In this document: piece by piece, positions 30,600 through 41,516 of the stretch
Layout of the letters: each line of letters opens with the position of its first letter
Numbering within the stretch: the first letter of the stretch is position 1
Assembly (NCBI GenBank): GCA_964036295.1
Contig: OZ038468.1
Span: forward strand, 9,305,683 to 9,369,682
Direction of reading: 5' to 3'
Length of the DNA stretch: 64,000 bases
From: Plumapathes pennacea
Lineage: Eukaryota > Cnidaria > Anthozoa > Antipatharia > Myriopathidae
Position numbers and translations under genes: made by a program
The notes under the pieces: model-generated
Database searches by the model: none
What the model was told of the DNA's origin: nothing
What the model saw: only the letters and a program-made list of their open reading frames with translations

Positions 30600-32563
30600 A
30601 AGCTAGTGTAAACGAATATAGCGACGCAGAGACAAAGAACGGCTGAACGCAACGCCGAGTTTCACGATTTTTGTATTCGACACAATCTGGAAGACCATCA
30701 AGAAATACAAGAGCAACAAGCCAACCAGAAAACTACTGTACTTCAACTCGAATTTTGGATAAAATTCTCGTCCTGGTCCTATTCTTTGCAATGTAACAGT
30801 ATCCAGCGACAGCAACTCCAGCACACGTTCATGGCAACACCCCAAACGAAGGTCGTCAATACCTGCCCCTGTAAAAGCAACCGCTATATCCTTCCAGTAG
30901 CAAGCAATATCCCTGATCCATTGAAACATCTGACGCCAGCGGACGTGTTAACACTCAGACCATTGGTTGTTCACTGCAGCGAGTATGTCCGAATGCAGCA
31001 TGGATAGAGAGAGAAAACAGGTATCTTTCGTGCAACGTGGTCCACGCAATCAGTTCTGGACAAAATCGAACATCTGCGTGATCCCGAAGTGAAACAGCGA
31101 TGTAGTACAGCGTATACGTACCTCATGAATTCAGATGAATCATCCTATCGCAGCTTTGTTCAGAAACGAGAGCGCTACTTGTCAGAAAACAAAGCACTCC
31201 AAATGTACGACGGCCGAGAAACGAAAGGAATAGAATGTTGTCTGTGGCCCCATCTGTACCCTTATACAAGATGGTGCAAAACATGCTTAACTGGCCAAGA
31301 ATCTCGATTGAGCGGTGAGGTGTCATTTATCCACAAGGTTCTCTCGAGTTTACCTGAGTACGGAATGCAATACGAGTTACTACAGTTCCAGTACGACCGC
31401 TGGCGCTTCAAGACCATAACGGGAGCGATCAGTACCGCCAGGAGATTGAAGTGCTCACCAGCTCGAGCTTTGAACAAAACCTTTTCCGCAGGCTACTGGC
31501 AGTGACAGCACAGGTTCCTGGTCGATGCAATGAGACAATTTGGATACCCTTCGCTGTTTATTACCATCAGCCCGTACGAGTGGACCTTTCCTGCTCCAGA
31601 ATGGCTTGACTCATATCGCAGAGACAGGTTGCGCTCCAACCAATCTTGCTGCCTTTGAAATCATGCACTTCACACACACGCTGGAGCAGTTGATACGAGG
31701 TTACATCTGTGGTTCGACAACTCTACGCTGGAGGAATCATCTCCTACAAACGGGATCTGAAGCGCAGTAACGTGAACACCTATTTCTACCGCTTCGAGTT
31801 CCAGCATCAAGGAACACTGCACGTCCATCTCTTGGTCTGGTTAAAGAACGTTGGTAATTTCAGATACTCGTGCGTTCGAGCAGACATCCCTTGGAAGGAC
31901 AAAGAGCAAGCGTTCTTGGTAAGCAAACTGCAGAAATCAGACAAACGGAGCCTACCTTTGAGACCGGAACCCACTGAAGTCGTAAACCACAACAATAGCA
32001 AAGTAATTAAATTGCATCATCCTGCCGAAGCTTTCGCGCTGAAACTAAGAGCGTACATTTCCACAATAACACCAACGCTCAATTGCTCCATGGATTTCCA
32101 GACGACAGACGGGAAAGCGATGATACTTCGTTACGTTACATCCTATGTGGCAAAGTGGAAAGACGCGTACAGCAACGACAGTCTGTATAGCATTCACACC
32201 ACTCCATACGAAGCAGCGTACAGGCACATGCGAGAATAAGGGCCCTGTGAGCCACAAATTTGGATGCAAATGTCTTCTCTGAAGATATCGTGGTCGTGCA
32301 GCAGAACGAAACACTACGTCGTACCGACCTCAACCAAAGTAAACCACAACAAGGTTCACAATAAGTACCTGCACAGACCAGCAACCATAGAAGAGCTATC
32401 CCTAACACAATGGCTGAGGGAAGTAAACGAAACTGCAACAACGCCAAAGCCATACAGCACAGGTACAACCTTGGTTGGTTTGCAATTTTTATCGCCTTTC
32501 AAGGATGAGTTTTTTCACCAAGATACAATAGAACCCAACCACAAAGAACCACAGCAAGCCTGA
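30600..32563 (+). pseudogene. HUH/Y2 Rep protein of unit D
   Basis: The Rep family can be followed through several frames: a Cys cluster that has lost its first pair (SSWSYSLQCNS, then CPCKSNRY), a stop at 31,006 after MQHG, the block GIECCLWPHLYPYTRWC, YDRWRFKTITGAISTARR, FSAGYWQ with a stop at 31,503-31,505, the HUH motif LHVHLLVWL near 31,818 and the Y2 motif RYVTSYVAKWKDAY near 32,130, both catalytic blocks intact. Frame changes lie near 31,530, 31,740 and a stop at 32,237. Rep would nick and join DNA strands; this copy cannot be translated. Confidence 0.85.
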
Positions 32564-33826
32564 TGCATCCACAGCAGCAGCAGTTTCCGGAAAACATAGG
32601 CTTCTTTGCTGCTGCCGTTTGTCAACCTAATTCAATCTGGCGAGATCTACAAAAGGTGCACGCTCGCTTCGAAGCAGAAGGAAATCGCGATTACTATGTT
32701 GCGAACATTGTAGCTCACATCAAGAGTTTGCAAGACACATACACTCTGCCAGATAAACATCATCCTCCCAACGCAAATGAACATGGAAGCACAAGATGCA
32801 GTCGAAAGATTTCCCATCAACGACGAGCAATGTGTGGTTCTCGAGCACGTCAAAACCGCTTTACAGCAACAGAACAACAAGTACAATGCACACATGCCAG
32901 ACGTTGAGCCAAGCTTAGAAGACGAAGACAACGTGAACGAAGAGCAGATTGCTGAACTCGCATGCGACTGTCTGGAGATAGGCATTGTACAATGCTCACT
33001 ATTTCACAACATCAGCTGGAAGAAATTCAAAACAATCAAAGGAAAACCTGGCATTGGCAGAACACATACCATTTTAGCGTGCATAGAGTACTGCATCCAG
33101 CAACACAGATCCGTTGTCATTGCAACACCTACTGGGTACCTGGCCGCAAAGTATCGCGCCCTATTTCAAGAAAGAATCCTGTGCGACACCATACACAGTC
33201 TCTTTAACTACCCGGTTGTACAAGCTGACAAACCAACCATTAATTGGCGAGTAGCCAACTACGAGCTCCTTATCATCGACGAGTTATCTATGGTGTCTCA
33301 GCAGATCTTTAAACACATCGTAGCTACCATAAACGCAATAACTACGTCCTGTCGTGATGTTGTCTGGCAACGAGGCGCAGCAGCAACCTATAGCAACTGT
33401 AGCAGGCAAGATTGTACAAGTGCAGAGTGCTATGCAAGATCCCGGTTTAGCACCAATAATCCACCCGCACACACTCAGACAACAACATCGATGCGTCCAC
33501 CAACGGTACAACGACTTCTTGTGCCATATACAACACCATGAGCCAACACAGGCAAAGCTCGATGACATACAATCGGACAGAATACTCTGCACTGACGACA
33601 AACCATCAGATGAGGACATACTGTCAGCCATCAAGAACCACCCCACGGCAACACTTTTAACCGTTTCTAAACGAGCAGCGAATCGTGTAAATTCGATAGT
33701 CATCGAGAAAGCCTTCAAGGACAAAGAACCGCTATGTACAGCTAAATGCGATTGCGACATGCCACCGATACCACTCTATGCAGACATGCGTGTTATGATC
33801 AGCCAAAACCGAGACAAAGCAGGAAA
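32564..33826 (+). pseudogene. PIF1-like helicase of unit D
   Basis: The frame at 32,777-33,541 contains Walker A with a changed lysine (GKPGIGRT instead of GKT), motif Ia (VVIATPTGYLAAKYRAL), DTIHSLFNYPV and Walker B (LLIIDELSMVS). A frame change near 33,350 leads to the second frame with IHPHTLRQQHRC and ATLLTVSKRAANRVNS and LYADMRVMISQNRDKAGN. There it stops aligning with helicase: motifs V and VI are missing. The Lys to Arg change in Walker A would abolish ATP hydrolysis. Confidence 0.8.
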
Positions 33827-33921
33827 TCCCCCGAAAGAAGCAGAAACTACCTAGCCTTACAAAGCAGACCGATAAGGCAAAGAAACCTCACAAAGACAAG
33901 AAAAATAAGGGAAAGAAGTAA
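33827..33921 (+). pseudogene. ORF3 basic tail fused to the helicase of unit D
   Basis: Immediately after the helicase NRDKAGN block a frame reads KQTDKAKKPHKDKKNKGKK and stops with TAA at 33,919. This Lys-rich end has the composition of ORF3 tails in units E and C, so a deletion removed the helicase end and most of ORF3 and joined the remains. Confidence 0.5.
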
Positions 33922-33959
33922 CTCCAGAAAGTAACGCGCCGTTTTGAACATGGTGCATA

Positions 33960-34100
33960 TAACAACACTAAATGATACGTTTTATTACCACTAACAAGAT
34001 ACATACAAAAACTCAAACTCGAAGTTGTATACGTACACGTTTTATTTCTACTAACAAGGTACACATATCCCCAAATTCGAACTTGTGTACGATGATGCAA
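33960..34100 (+). repeat. Direct repeat, unit about 66 bp
   Basis: ACGTTTTATTACCACTAACAAG and ACGTTTTATTTCTACTAACAAG head two copies of a unit that also contains GATACATAC/GTACACATA and CGAAGTTGT/CGAACTTGTG. It lies in the 3-prime region of unit D. Confidence 0.65.
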
Positions 34101-34509
34101 TCGTTCACATGTTATGATAGTTTAAATAACAGAACTCTCCCATATAACAATGTCAATCGTTTACATATCTCCGTTGCTACACTGTACATAAGTCTTTTTC
34201 TGCAAAAGAAATTTACGTGTCGAAAATTGAGACTAATTGTAATTGTAATTAAACAAAAATACCTAAACAGGTATGCCAAAATCAAACCTTCGGTTCAGTT
34301 TTACAAACATCAACCTCGTTAAACGTTTGCAACATGTTCAGAGTAAAAAGAACGAAATCGTAAATAGAAACACGTGAAAAATATACAAGTACCTGATTAG
34401 AAAAATCACTGTTTCAGAATAAAACATCTTGCATAATTAAGCAATCGTCTTTATGTCATATGAAAAGAATGTGCCTCACAGAAAACCCACCCTTCCGTTA
34501 CAAGAAACT

Positions 34510-34606
34510 ACGAATGATCATGAGAAATCAGAACAAGAGCAAGACATTCGAGCGAGCAATCAAAAAGCAACGTCGCCATGAGAGGCAGGCAACACAGTGC
34601 CAGGGA
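34510..34606 (+). other. 28S rRNA-derived boundary segment (D)
   Basis: GAATGATCATGAGAAAT, AAGAGCAAGAC and CAAAAAGCAACGTCGCCATGA align with antisense 28S rRNA; the following CCACAAGCC part is diverged (CAACACAGTGCC). Polarity relative to unit D is the same as at the other boundaries. Confidence 0.75.
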
Positions 34607-34643
34607 GGGGGGATGCTGGAAGGAGGGTGGGCAACAGGTGGGT
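34603..34643 (+). other. G-quadruplex-like run at boundary
   Basis: GGGAGGGGGG, GGAGGGTGGG and GGTGGG lie within 41 bases. They can form at least one G-quadruplex and follow the 28S-like segment directly. Confidence 0.6.
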
Positions 34644-34689
34644 GATGCCTCTTTAAGGGAGAAATACGACGTCGGTTATTGAACTTCAC

Positions 34690-36440
34690 CTTTAAGATCG
34701 TTCAAGCGTTCGTAATACTCAAGTTACTCTTTTATCTTTCACTATGTTTACGCTTTAACTAGTAGTGACACCATACGTTTTGTTTTCATACAAAATAGTA
34801 ATGGTAACTTTTCTGTTACATTTTTGAATTAGTGAAAAATAAGTCACAAGGCACCGCTAAAACACTTGCCGTAATGTTTTGAAGGTCCTTTCATGATTTC
34901 AAGTTTGAAACAGTTTTGTAAATTGACCGAAAAACGACCTTCCATTATAGTAGCATTTGAACTGTGTGCCTGGGTTCCGAGGAAGAACTTTTTTCAGCGG
35001 ACAGAGCTGAAACTTGGTGCAGATATTGTACTGAGTATCCATAGTGTGTGTGTGCAAAATTTTAAAGAAATTGCTTAAAACGGAAGGAAGTTACAGACAA
35101 TCTTTTTTAAAGCCAACGAGGATGTTATTGCAGGGAAACCAGCCAAACGGCGACCGGGTCCCTTTGGAAATTTTTTTTAGCGGACAGAGCTAAAATTCTG
35201 TGGGATTACTATCTGTATGAAGTACAACATGTGTGCCAAATTTTAGCTCCGTACGATAAAATTTTTTGGTTGGGACCCAGGCACGCAGTTCAGAAGCTAT
35301 TGTAGGAGTAGATGGTTAACCGTACGCTATGAAAAGCAAGGAGGATGTTCTCCAAAGGAAACCAGCCAAACGGCGACCGGGTCCCTTTGGCAACGTGCAC
35401 AAGGGTTCAGGACATCTACTAAAACGAAGGCGCCTGTTGTCTGATGCGAAACAACCGGACTGCGGCCAATCGGACTGCGGCCGCTTGACCGTGGAGAGAG
35501 ATAAATGGGGAAAAGCTCACTTGTCTTGCATTGACTGAGCGGAGATTCTCTGAAGCGAACATGCAAAGCGCCGTCGCTCTATCTGTTTTCCAAGACTCAA
35601 CAAGGCTCTAGGCACGTTTTCAAGAAATGGCGCTTGTTTTCCAATGGCAAGTTTTCAAGCGGCCGCCGAGAACGCGGGTCGACCGTGGAGAGAGAGAGTA
35701 GAAAAATGCTTACTGAGTCTTGGAAGGCTAAGGCAAGTTTTTCCAAAACGAATATGCAAAGCGCCGCAGCTGAACCTCTTTCTGAAGACTCAACAGGGCT
35801 TAAGACACGTCTTAAAGGAAGGGCGCCTGTTTTCCAATGGCAAATTTTTATGTGGTCGCCGACCGGCCTTCGACAAAGAAATGTTCCAAATTTTCTGAAA
35901 TTACAAAGTGTCTAAAGGTTTAAGCGGATGTTATGTTGTCCATAGGGATCTATCCAAACCACCATCCATGGTTTACAATATTTCTTTCGAACATGTTTAT
36001 TACGATGAACACTTAACAAGTGTGAACAAAAGGGCCTTTCTGATCTGTGGAAACCATTGTCACGGTCAGATCAGTGATCTCCTTGTTAACACGGAACGAA
36101 GGGTAGAAACAATTTATCTGGAAAGTGAAGAAGCTAAACTAGAAATAATATCTGCCTCGTGGTAAACTAACAGTAAAGCAATGATCTGCGAAAAATCTAA
36201 AGAATTGTTTTCAACTCAATAAGAATTTCGTGAAAAACGATGTAAAAAAGAACTAAGGTTTGACAAGTTGCGAGCCAGTACCGGGCCAATGCTCTCCACT
36301 TAAGCCAACAAGATGCTTTCAATTCACGAACAAGTTCAATCTAAACACAACAATGTTTCGCTGAATGGCATGTCTCTGCAAGTTCTCTGTTTATTCGTTC
36401 AGAAGGTTCTTTGCCCTTCTTGTGTTTTCGTATGGTAATA
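34690..36440. repeat. Non-coding region with direct and inverted repeats
   Basis: An inverted repeat of about 35 bp has arms at 34,947-34,985 (GAACTGTGTGCCTGGGTTCC) and 35,263-35,300 (complement). GAAACCAGCCAAACGGCGACC appears twice (35,137 and 35,358). From 35,405 to 35,870 a diverged unit of about 210 bp recurs about three times, marked by GCGCCTGTT or GCGCTTGTT, TTTTCCAATGGCAA and GACCGTGGAGAGAGA. No gene is supported. It lies between the D boundary and the 3-prime end of leftward unit C. Confidence 0.55.
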
Positions 36441-36469
36441 CTTGCCTAGTCACACCTGGGATATAGTTT

Positions 36470-37914
36470 GTCCCTCGTCTTGGCCACCTTTTTTCTCCTT
36501 CCTCTTAGCTTTCTTCTTGTTTTGCTTCGCGGTTGCCAATGAAGTTTCTACTTCGGTTTCTGGTGCAGTAGTGTCCTTTCGCTGCAGCGCTTTCTGTGCT
36601 TTTCTTCTTCTCTGCTATTGCTCCCTCGTCACTGTTACTGTATTCGCTCTCAATTGCCACCGACTTTCTCTTTCTTGCCGATCCTTCACTGGCACTGCTG
36701 TTACTTGGCACTGATGTCTTCGTTCTTGGTGATACCTGTTCTTTTTCTGCATCAATATTCACACCTTCCAACAGTTTGTATCCCTCGTCATCGCCATCTC
36801 TTTTCTCCTTGCGCTTGGCTTTCTTCTTGCTTTTCTTCACGGTTCCCAATGACTCTTCTACTTCGGTATCTGGTGCAGTAGTGTCGTTTTCCCGCGCCGT
36901 CTTCCGTGCTTTCTTGCTTCTTTTCTTGTCTGCTAGTGCTTCCTCGTCACTGTAACTGTCTTCACTCTGAAGTGCTACTGACCTCTTTCGCTTGGCTTTC
37001 TTGGCTTTTTTCTTGTTTTTCTGGATAGTTGCCGATGACTCTTCAACTTCGCTGTCTAGTGCAGTGTCAAGTCTAGTCTTTGCGCAATGCCCTTTCCTGT
37101 GCTTTCTTGCTTTTCTTCCTCTCTGCTACTTCTTCTTGGTTACTCTCACTGTCTTCGGTCTCAATTGCTATTGACTTCTTTTTTTGCGATACTTTACTGG
37201 TACCGGAGTGACTTGGTACTGACCTCTTTCTTTTTCGTGGCACTTCTTCTTCTGCGTCGCTATCCAAGGTAGCTAGCATTTTCTGCCAATCACTTCTGCT
37301 CTGTGGCAAATCTGCTTGATTTGCAGTAGGGCAAATGCACGTTTTATACTAATATTCTTTCAGGCCTTGCGCAGTGGGGTTTGACTTGAATTCAAGTGTC
37401 TCCTTGTCATTAAACTGACAATGCAAAGCGTAATCTTGCGGACTTCGTATCAGACTTCTCGTTAAATGCAGGTGTACAGCCGTTAAGCATAACGCTGCAC
37501 CCGCCTCGAATGCGTCTCGAATGTAGCTGTCTAACACCGAATCTTCGCTCCACAGTGCGCAGGAAGTCTTTTACATCTCCTCTGCCAGGCTGGTGTCCTG
37601 AGTCGCGCCCAAATGGAGCCGACGCCTGCAGGATGGGCTTAACCCTATCCAACTTATAAAGGAGCCCTTGTTTGTCAAACAGGGTGCTCGTGCTGTTTTC
37701 CAGGAACTCTACGTTCTTGGCTATGGTTTCAGCAAATTCCGATATTGCAATCTTCGGTCTTCTTGCAACATCTTGCTTGGAGTCGATGCAAAATCAAGGT
37801 TTTTGAAGGCAGTGGCTAAACCTTCCCGTAGGGCCTCAGAAAGTTTTTTGGGTAATGCTGATGGAAGTAGACCCCGCCACTTGACTCCGCGTCTCCGTCT
37901 CTCTTTGAACTCAT
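36470..37914 (-). pseudogene. ORF3 of unit C with a long repetitive Lys/Ser/Glu tail
   Basis: An acceptor (CTTCTCTTTACAG) abuts the ATG at 37,914. The start reads MSSKRDGDAESSGG and then carries the landmark PKNFLRPYGKV, shared with unit E, before a stop. Other frames continue through FRDAFEAGAALCLTAVHLHL-type sequence at 37,530-37,350 and a tail of several repeats with RKRKSVAIESEYSNSDEG and EVPRKRKRSVPSHSGTSK. The tail DNA contains a unit repeated about three times (landmark at 36,531, 36,841 and 37,027). The tail is much longer than in E, so it has expanded. Charged low-complexity tails of this kind often bind nucleic acid or target the nucleus; function is not known. Confidence 0.6.
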
Positions 37915-37952
37915 CTGTAAAGAGAAGATGAGAGTTCCTAAGTTCATAATCA

Positions 37953-39503
37953 TTACAATGAAACCGCAGTAAAGTGCTCTCTGCGCATTTGCACAAGAAA
38001 ACGTAAGTGCTGTGCTGTCTTGAGACGAGATAGGGCAACATAGGCTGATCCTGCTGGAACCGATAATACGTCAAACCAGATTACTGCAGACGGTAACGTC
38101 TGGCCCTGTGCTTTGCAGATCGTTAACGCATATGATGGCACAAAGGGGTAAACAACTCTTCTCATATTGTCAGTGCTCAGAGACGTAACCAAATACGTGT
38201 TTACAATAGATCCACCTTTACGTTTGAGAATTACACTGCCATTGTGCAGAAATTGCACTAGGGCTCTCGCACCATTGACCACGCCAGTTGCCTTGTTTTG
38301 GTTTTGTGTGATGATCACCCGCATGTTCTTATATAACGGTGTTGCTTCCACTTCATCATCTCATCTGACGTACGCTAGTGGAGTTTGTCCAACAAAACCT
38401 CTCTCTATTGCAACCTTGTTGACACGAGCTTTCGACACGGTTAAGATGGTCGTGGTACCACGAGCAGTTAAGGCGTCATAAATTTCGTCATCAGAGGGCG
38501 AGTCAGGTGTTCCAATGGTTCGCTGAGCTTGAAGTCTATCTAATGAAGCTTGCGATGGTTTCCAATACCTGATGTGATCCAGGAACGCTTTGAACTCCGG
38601 GTCAGCGCATCGATGCTGGCAGATCAAATGGTGTACGTAGCTGACGCTAGCAAGACGATTGCTCTCAAAAGCATTCCCAGTTTGAACAACACGGCCTTCC
38701 TGGGTTTCTATTGGCTGCTGTTGTGCTGGATCGCCACATGCCAACACAACAGGTCTGATGGCAATTTCTCCCAAGGTCTTCAAGATGTGGTAAAAGATGC
38801 GCCACGGGACCATTGACACCTCGTCTAGAACGATCAGGTCGTACATAGACAAATTCCAATTTGTGCTTGGTCTTTCTCCTTCTTTGACTGGGAATGAAAA
38901 TGCAGTATGGATGGTATCGCAATCAACCATCTCAGCAAGCCTCTGACGATATTCACTCGCTAGGTACCCGGTTGGGGCTGCCAGCAGCACTCGCTTGTTC
39001 AATCCAACGCAAGCCTCAATACCAGCCATCATAGTCTGTGTTTTGCCAGTTCCTGGTTTTCCTGTTACCAAGACGATCTGTTGCCAATCGTCATGGACAA
39101 AAGGCTGCACCACTGCATCACTTTCAATGTCCGCCTGTGTGGACCCGTTGGTAGTGCAAACGACGTGCAACAAGAGCACCTTTCAAACGGTTCAGAACTT
39201 GGTTTTGCTCTGCGTTCAAAGAAAACCTGTTGACGTCAGGTTCACAGCCTTCAACGTTTCTCGTACCAGGGAAGACACTTAGGTAGAATAGATGAACAAC
39301 ATCACAAAGGCTTGCCACGTGTGAAACAATGTTCGAGACGTAGTGGTCTTTGTGCCCTTCCTGTTCAAACTCTTTTCACACTAAGTCCGCGTTTCGCCAC
39401 AAGCTGCCCATCTCAGCCATTGCCAAAGCAAAGAACTTGACATGTTGTGGTAGGCGATCATGATTAGGGTGATATAACTGTGCCAAGTTTCTTTGCGGCT
39501 AAT
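37953..39503 (-). pseudogene. PIF1-like helicase of unit C
   Basis: The frame at 39,179-38,361 has Walker A (GKPGTGKTQ), motif Ia (RVLLAAPTGYLASEYRQ), Walker B (LIVLDEVSMVP), motif III (VVLACGDPAQQQP) and LICQHRCADPEFKAFLDH, all intact. One frame change near 38,355 separates it from the C-terminal frame 38,351-37,953 with RVIITQNQNKATGVVNG, ALTICKAQGQTLP (motif V) and GSAYVALSRLK (motif VI). Upstream, a frame change at an A-run near 39,515 separates it from Rep. PIF1-family helicases unwind DNA 5-prime to 3-prime; in Helitrons the helicase is fused to Rep and drives strand displacement. Confidence 0.85.
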
Positions 39504-41516
39504 TCATGAGAAGATGCTGAAAAAAAATTGGTCACGGAATGGAGAGCAGTACCGGATGCCTACCGAAGTGGAACCTCCCTTGTAAGGTTTTGGCTTAGCT
39601 GGAGTGTCGTGCATTTCACGAAGCCATTGTACAAATGTCAACCCTACTTGGTCTACATGGCGATTCCGGTACTTCGCATACGTCTTGTCTTGCGCAGCAC
39701 GGTCAGCAGATGGTGGAACATACTGCTTCGTCCTACTACAAGTGCAAGCCAATTTCACTGATGACATTTGTAATACCATCTCCGGTTCACAAAGCTCCAC
39801 TTCCTGAAGATGCCGCAATGCAGCCTGAAAACCAGTAACTTCATTGCAAAATAGTGCATCGTTCGTAAACGCATCTTGCCACTTGGTAACATAGGATGTT
39901 ACATACCTGAGAATCATAGCGTCACCATCAGTTACCTGAACATCCATGGCACACTCCAAAGTTGGCAATATCGTGGCCAAGTACGCTCGCAGGTTAACAG
40001 CAAAAGCTTGAGCAGGATGATGGAGGTCAAGCACCTTGCGACCGGAAACAGACGAACAACTGGTCGGCTCATCTCGTTGTGCAAGAACACTCTTGTTTGA
40101 CTTCTGGTACTTCATCGCAAGGTAACCAAACCTGTTATGTGGAAAGTCTGCTCGTATGAGGTCATACTGTATCTGCTCCAGATCCTTGAGCCACACGAGA
40201 AGGTGCATATGTACAGTACCACGGCGCTGAAACTCAAATCTATAGAAATACGTCTGAATATTTCTAATGTCCTTGTTCCCTCTGTAATTCAAGACCTGAG
40301 TTTTCCATCGTGCATCATTCGACCCTGTCAGATAACCTCGTGCCACTTGCTCCAGAACATGAGCTATATGTAGTGTTTCAAGACTGGCCATCTGTCGAGC
40401 CCCAAGGCCCAGCTTTTCCTGCTCCATAGCTAACCACTTCGCAACTGGAAATGTGGGCTCGTTTGGACTGATGGTCATGAACAACGCAGGAAATCCGAAC
40501 TGTTTCACTGCGTCAATCAGAAACTTGTGTTGCCAACGCCAATATCCTGGAGTAAAGGTCTTCATGTCGAGCGCTCGCACTGGCGAACAGCGCAAGTAAC
40601 GTGCGAAGTTAATTGCACCTGTGATGGTCTTACAGATCCATCGGTCATGGTGAAACTGGAGCAGTTCAAAGTCGAGGCTGTAGTCTACAATCTGCGAAAG
40701 AATCTTTCCCTGGAATGAGACTGTTGTGCTCTTGCGATTTTCCCTACCACTGATAACGCTTTCACACCACGCTTTACAGGGATACAAGTGTGGCCACAGG
40801 GCGCATTCGATTCCCATTGTCTCATCAAAGTTGAACAAGTTTGGATGCTTGTCTTCCGCCACCCATGTTACCCGCTTCTCTACAAACGACCTGTACGAAC
40901 TTGTCTCAAGATTTACTAAGAAATCATAAGCTGCCCGGCACCGTTCCTTTGCAACTGGATCAGTCATCCTGTCAATCTTCTCTGCAACAGATAACGGTGA
41001 ACATTTCAATCTCAGGATTCCAGTCTTCACGCGACAACCATGTAGAACACGGTACTCACACCCATGGATTTCGATTGGCCGCAATGTGCACACGTTGCTA
41101 CAAGACAAGCCTCTCAGTGCTTCTGGAATTTGTGAAACGACGGGAATCGTGTACGTACCCTTTCTGCAAATGCAATTCTTCACCGTCTTTCTAACCGGTC
41201 GTTTTGCAAAACTGCAGCGCATCTTTTCTGGCTTCAGCAGGAAACAAGTAGCACAGTATGACCACGATGAATTGCATACCCAAAACTTCAAATCCTGGAC
41301 ACAAGCTTCTTCCCTCGAAAATGAAACTTTGTCTTGATTGTCAGGACATGCAGCGTAAAAATCCTCTTCCACCAATTGCTCAATTTGCGCGCAACGACAA
41401 CAGTCAATCTCGTAACGTTCAACCCTGGCGATACGCTCGGAATTCCTTACAACAGAAACCCAGGGACGACCAAACCAAAAAGTATTCGTCTTTTCCACTT
41501 GCCAACCTGTTGCCAT
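39504..41516 (-). CDS. HUH/Y2 Rep protein of unit C, long intact frame
   Basis: The frame opens MATGWQVEKTNTFWF; the equivalent of the MPRTRRFTEN start of B is displaced, so the exact start is uncertain. Domains in order: Cys cluster (SWSYCATCFLL ... CICRKGTY, residues about 80-120), GIECALWPHLYP, HDRWICKTITGAINFARY, FTPGYWRWQHKF, FMTISPNE, then RFEFQRRGTVHMHLLVWL with the HUH histidines at 436 and 438, and RYVTSYVTKWQDAF with the two tyrosines four apart (Y2). All catalytic residues of a Helitron-type Rep are present. The C-terminus ends abruptly (FFFSIFS) because of a frame change at an A-run at 39,515; originally it continued into the helicase. Confidence 0.9.
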   Translation of the reverse strand: MATGWQVEKTNTFWFGRPWVSVVRNSERIARVERYEIDCCRCAQIEQLVEEDFYAACPDNQDKVSFSREEACVQDLKFWVCNSSWSYCATCFLLKPEKMRCSFAKRPVRKTVKNCICRKGTYTIPVVSQIPEALRGLSCSNVCTLRPIEIHGCEYRVLHGCRVKTGILRLKCSPLSVAEKIDRMTDPVAKERCRAAYDFLVNLETSSYRSFVEKRVTWVAEDKHPNLFNFDETMGIECALWPHLYPCKAWCESVISGRENRKSTTVSFQGKILSQIVDYSLDFELLQFHHDRWICKTITGAINFARYLRCSPVRALDMKTFTPGYWRWQHKFLIDAVKQFGFPALFMTISPNEPTFPVAKWLAMEQEKLGLGARQMASLETLHIAHVLEQVARGYLTGSNDARWKTQVLNYRGNKDIRNIQTYFYRFEFQRRGTVHMHLLVWLKDLEQIQYDLIRADFPHNRFGYLAMKYQKSNKSVLAQRDEPTSCSSVSGRKVLDLHHPAQAFAVNLRAYLATILPTLECAMDVQVTDGDAMILRYVTSYVTKWQDAFTNDALFCNEVTGFQAALRHLQEVELCEPEMVLQMSSVKLACTCSRTKQYVPPSADRAAQDKTYAKYRNRHVDQVGLTFVQWLREMHDTPAKPKPYKGGSTSVGIRYCSPFRDQFFFSIFS

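Larger units (their letters stand above)
27691..34505 (+). mobile_element. Unit D: rightward Helitron-like element, ORF3 subtype, decayed
   Basis: Order: G-run, 162-bp satellite, 382-bp satellite, two leader exons, promoter motifs, Rep, helicase, ORF3 tail, 3-prime region, 28S-like boundary. Many frame changes and stops show it to be old. The helicase is joined directly to the tail of ORF3, with most of ORF3 deleted. Confidence 0.75.

Noticed and set aside
36596..36955. 119-codon hydrophobic frame with repeated leucine and phenylalanine
   Set aside because: It is the complement of the Lys/Glu-rich ORF3 tail of unit C; the reverse of AAG/GAA-rich DNA looks membrane-like.
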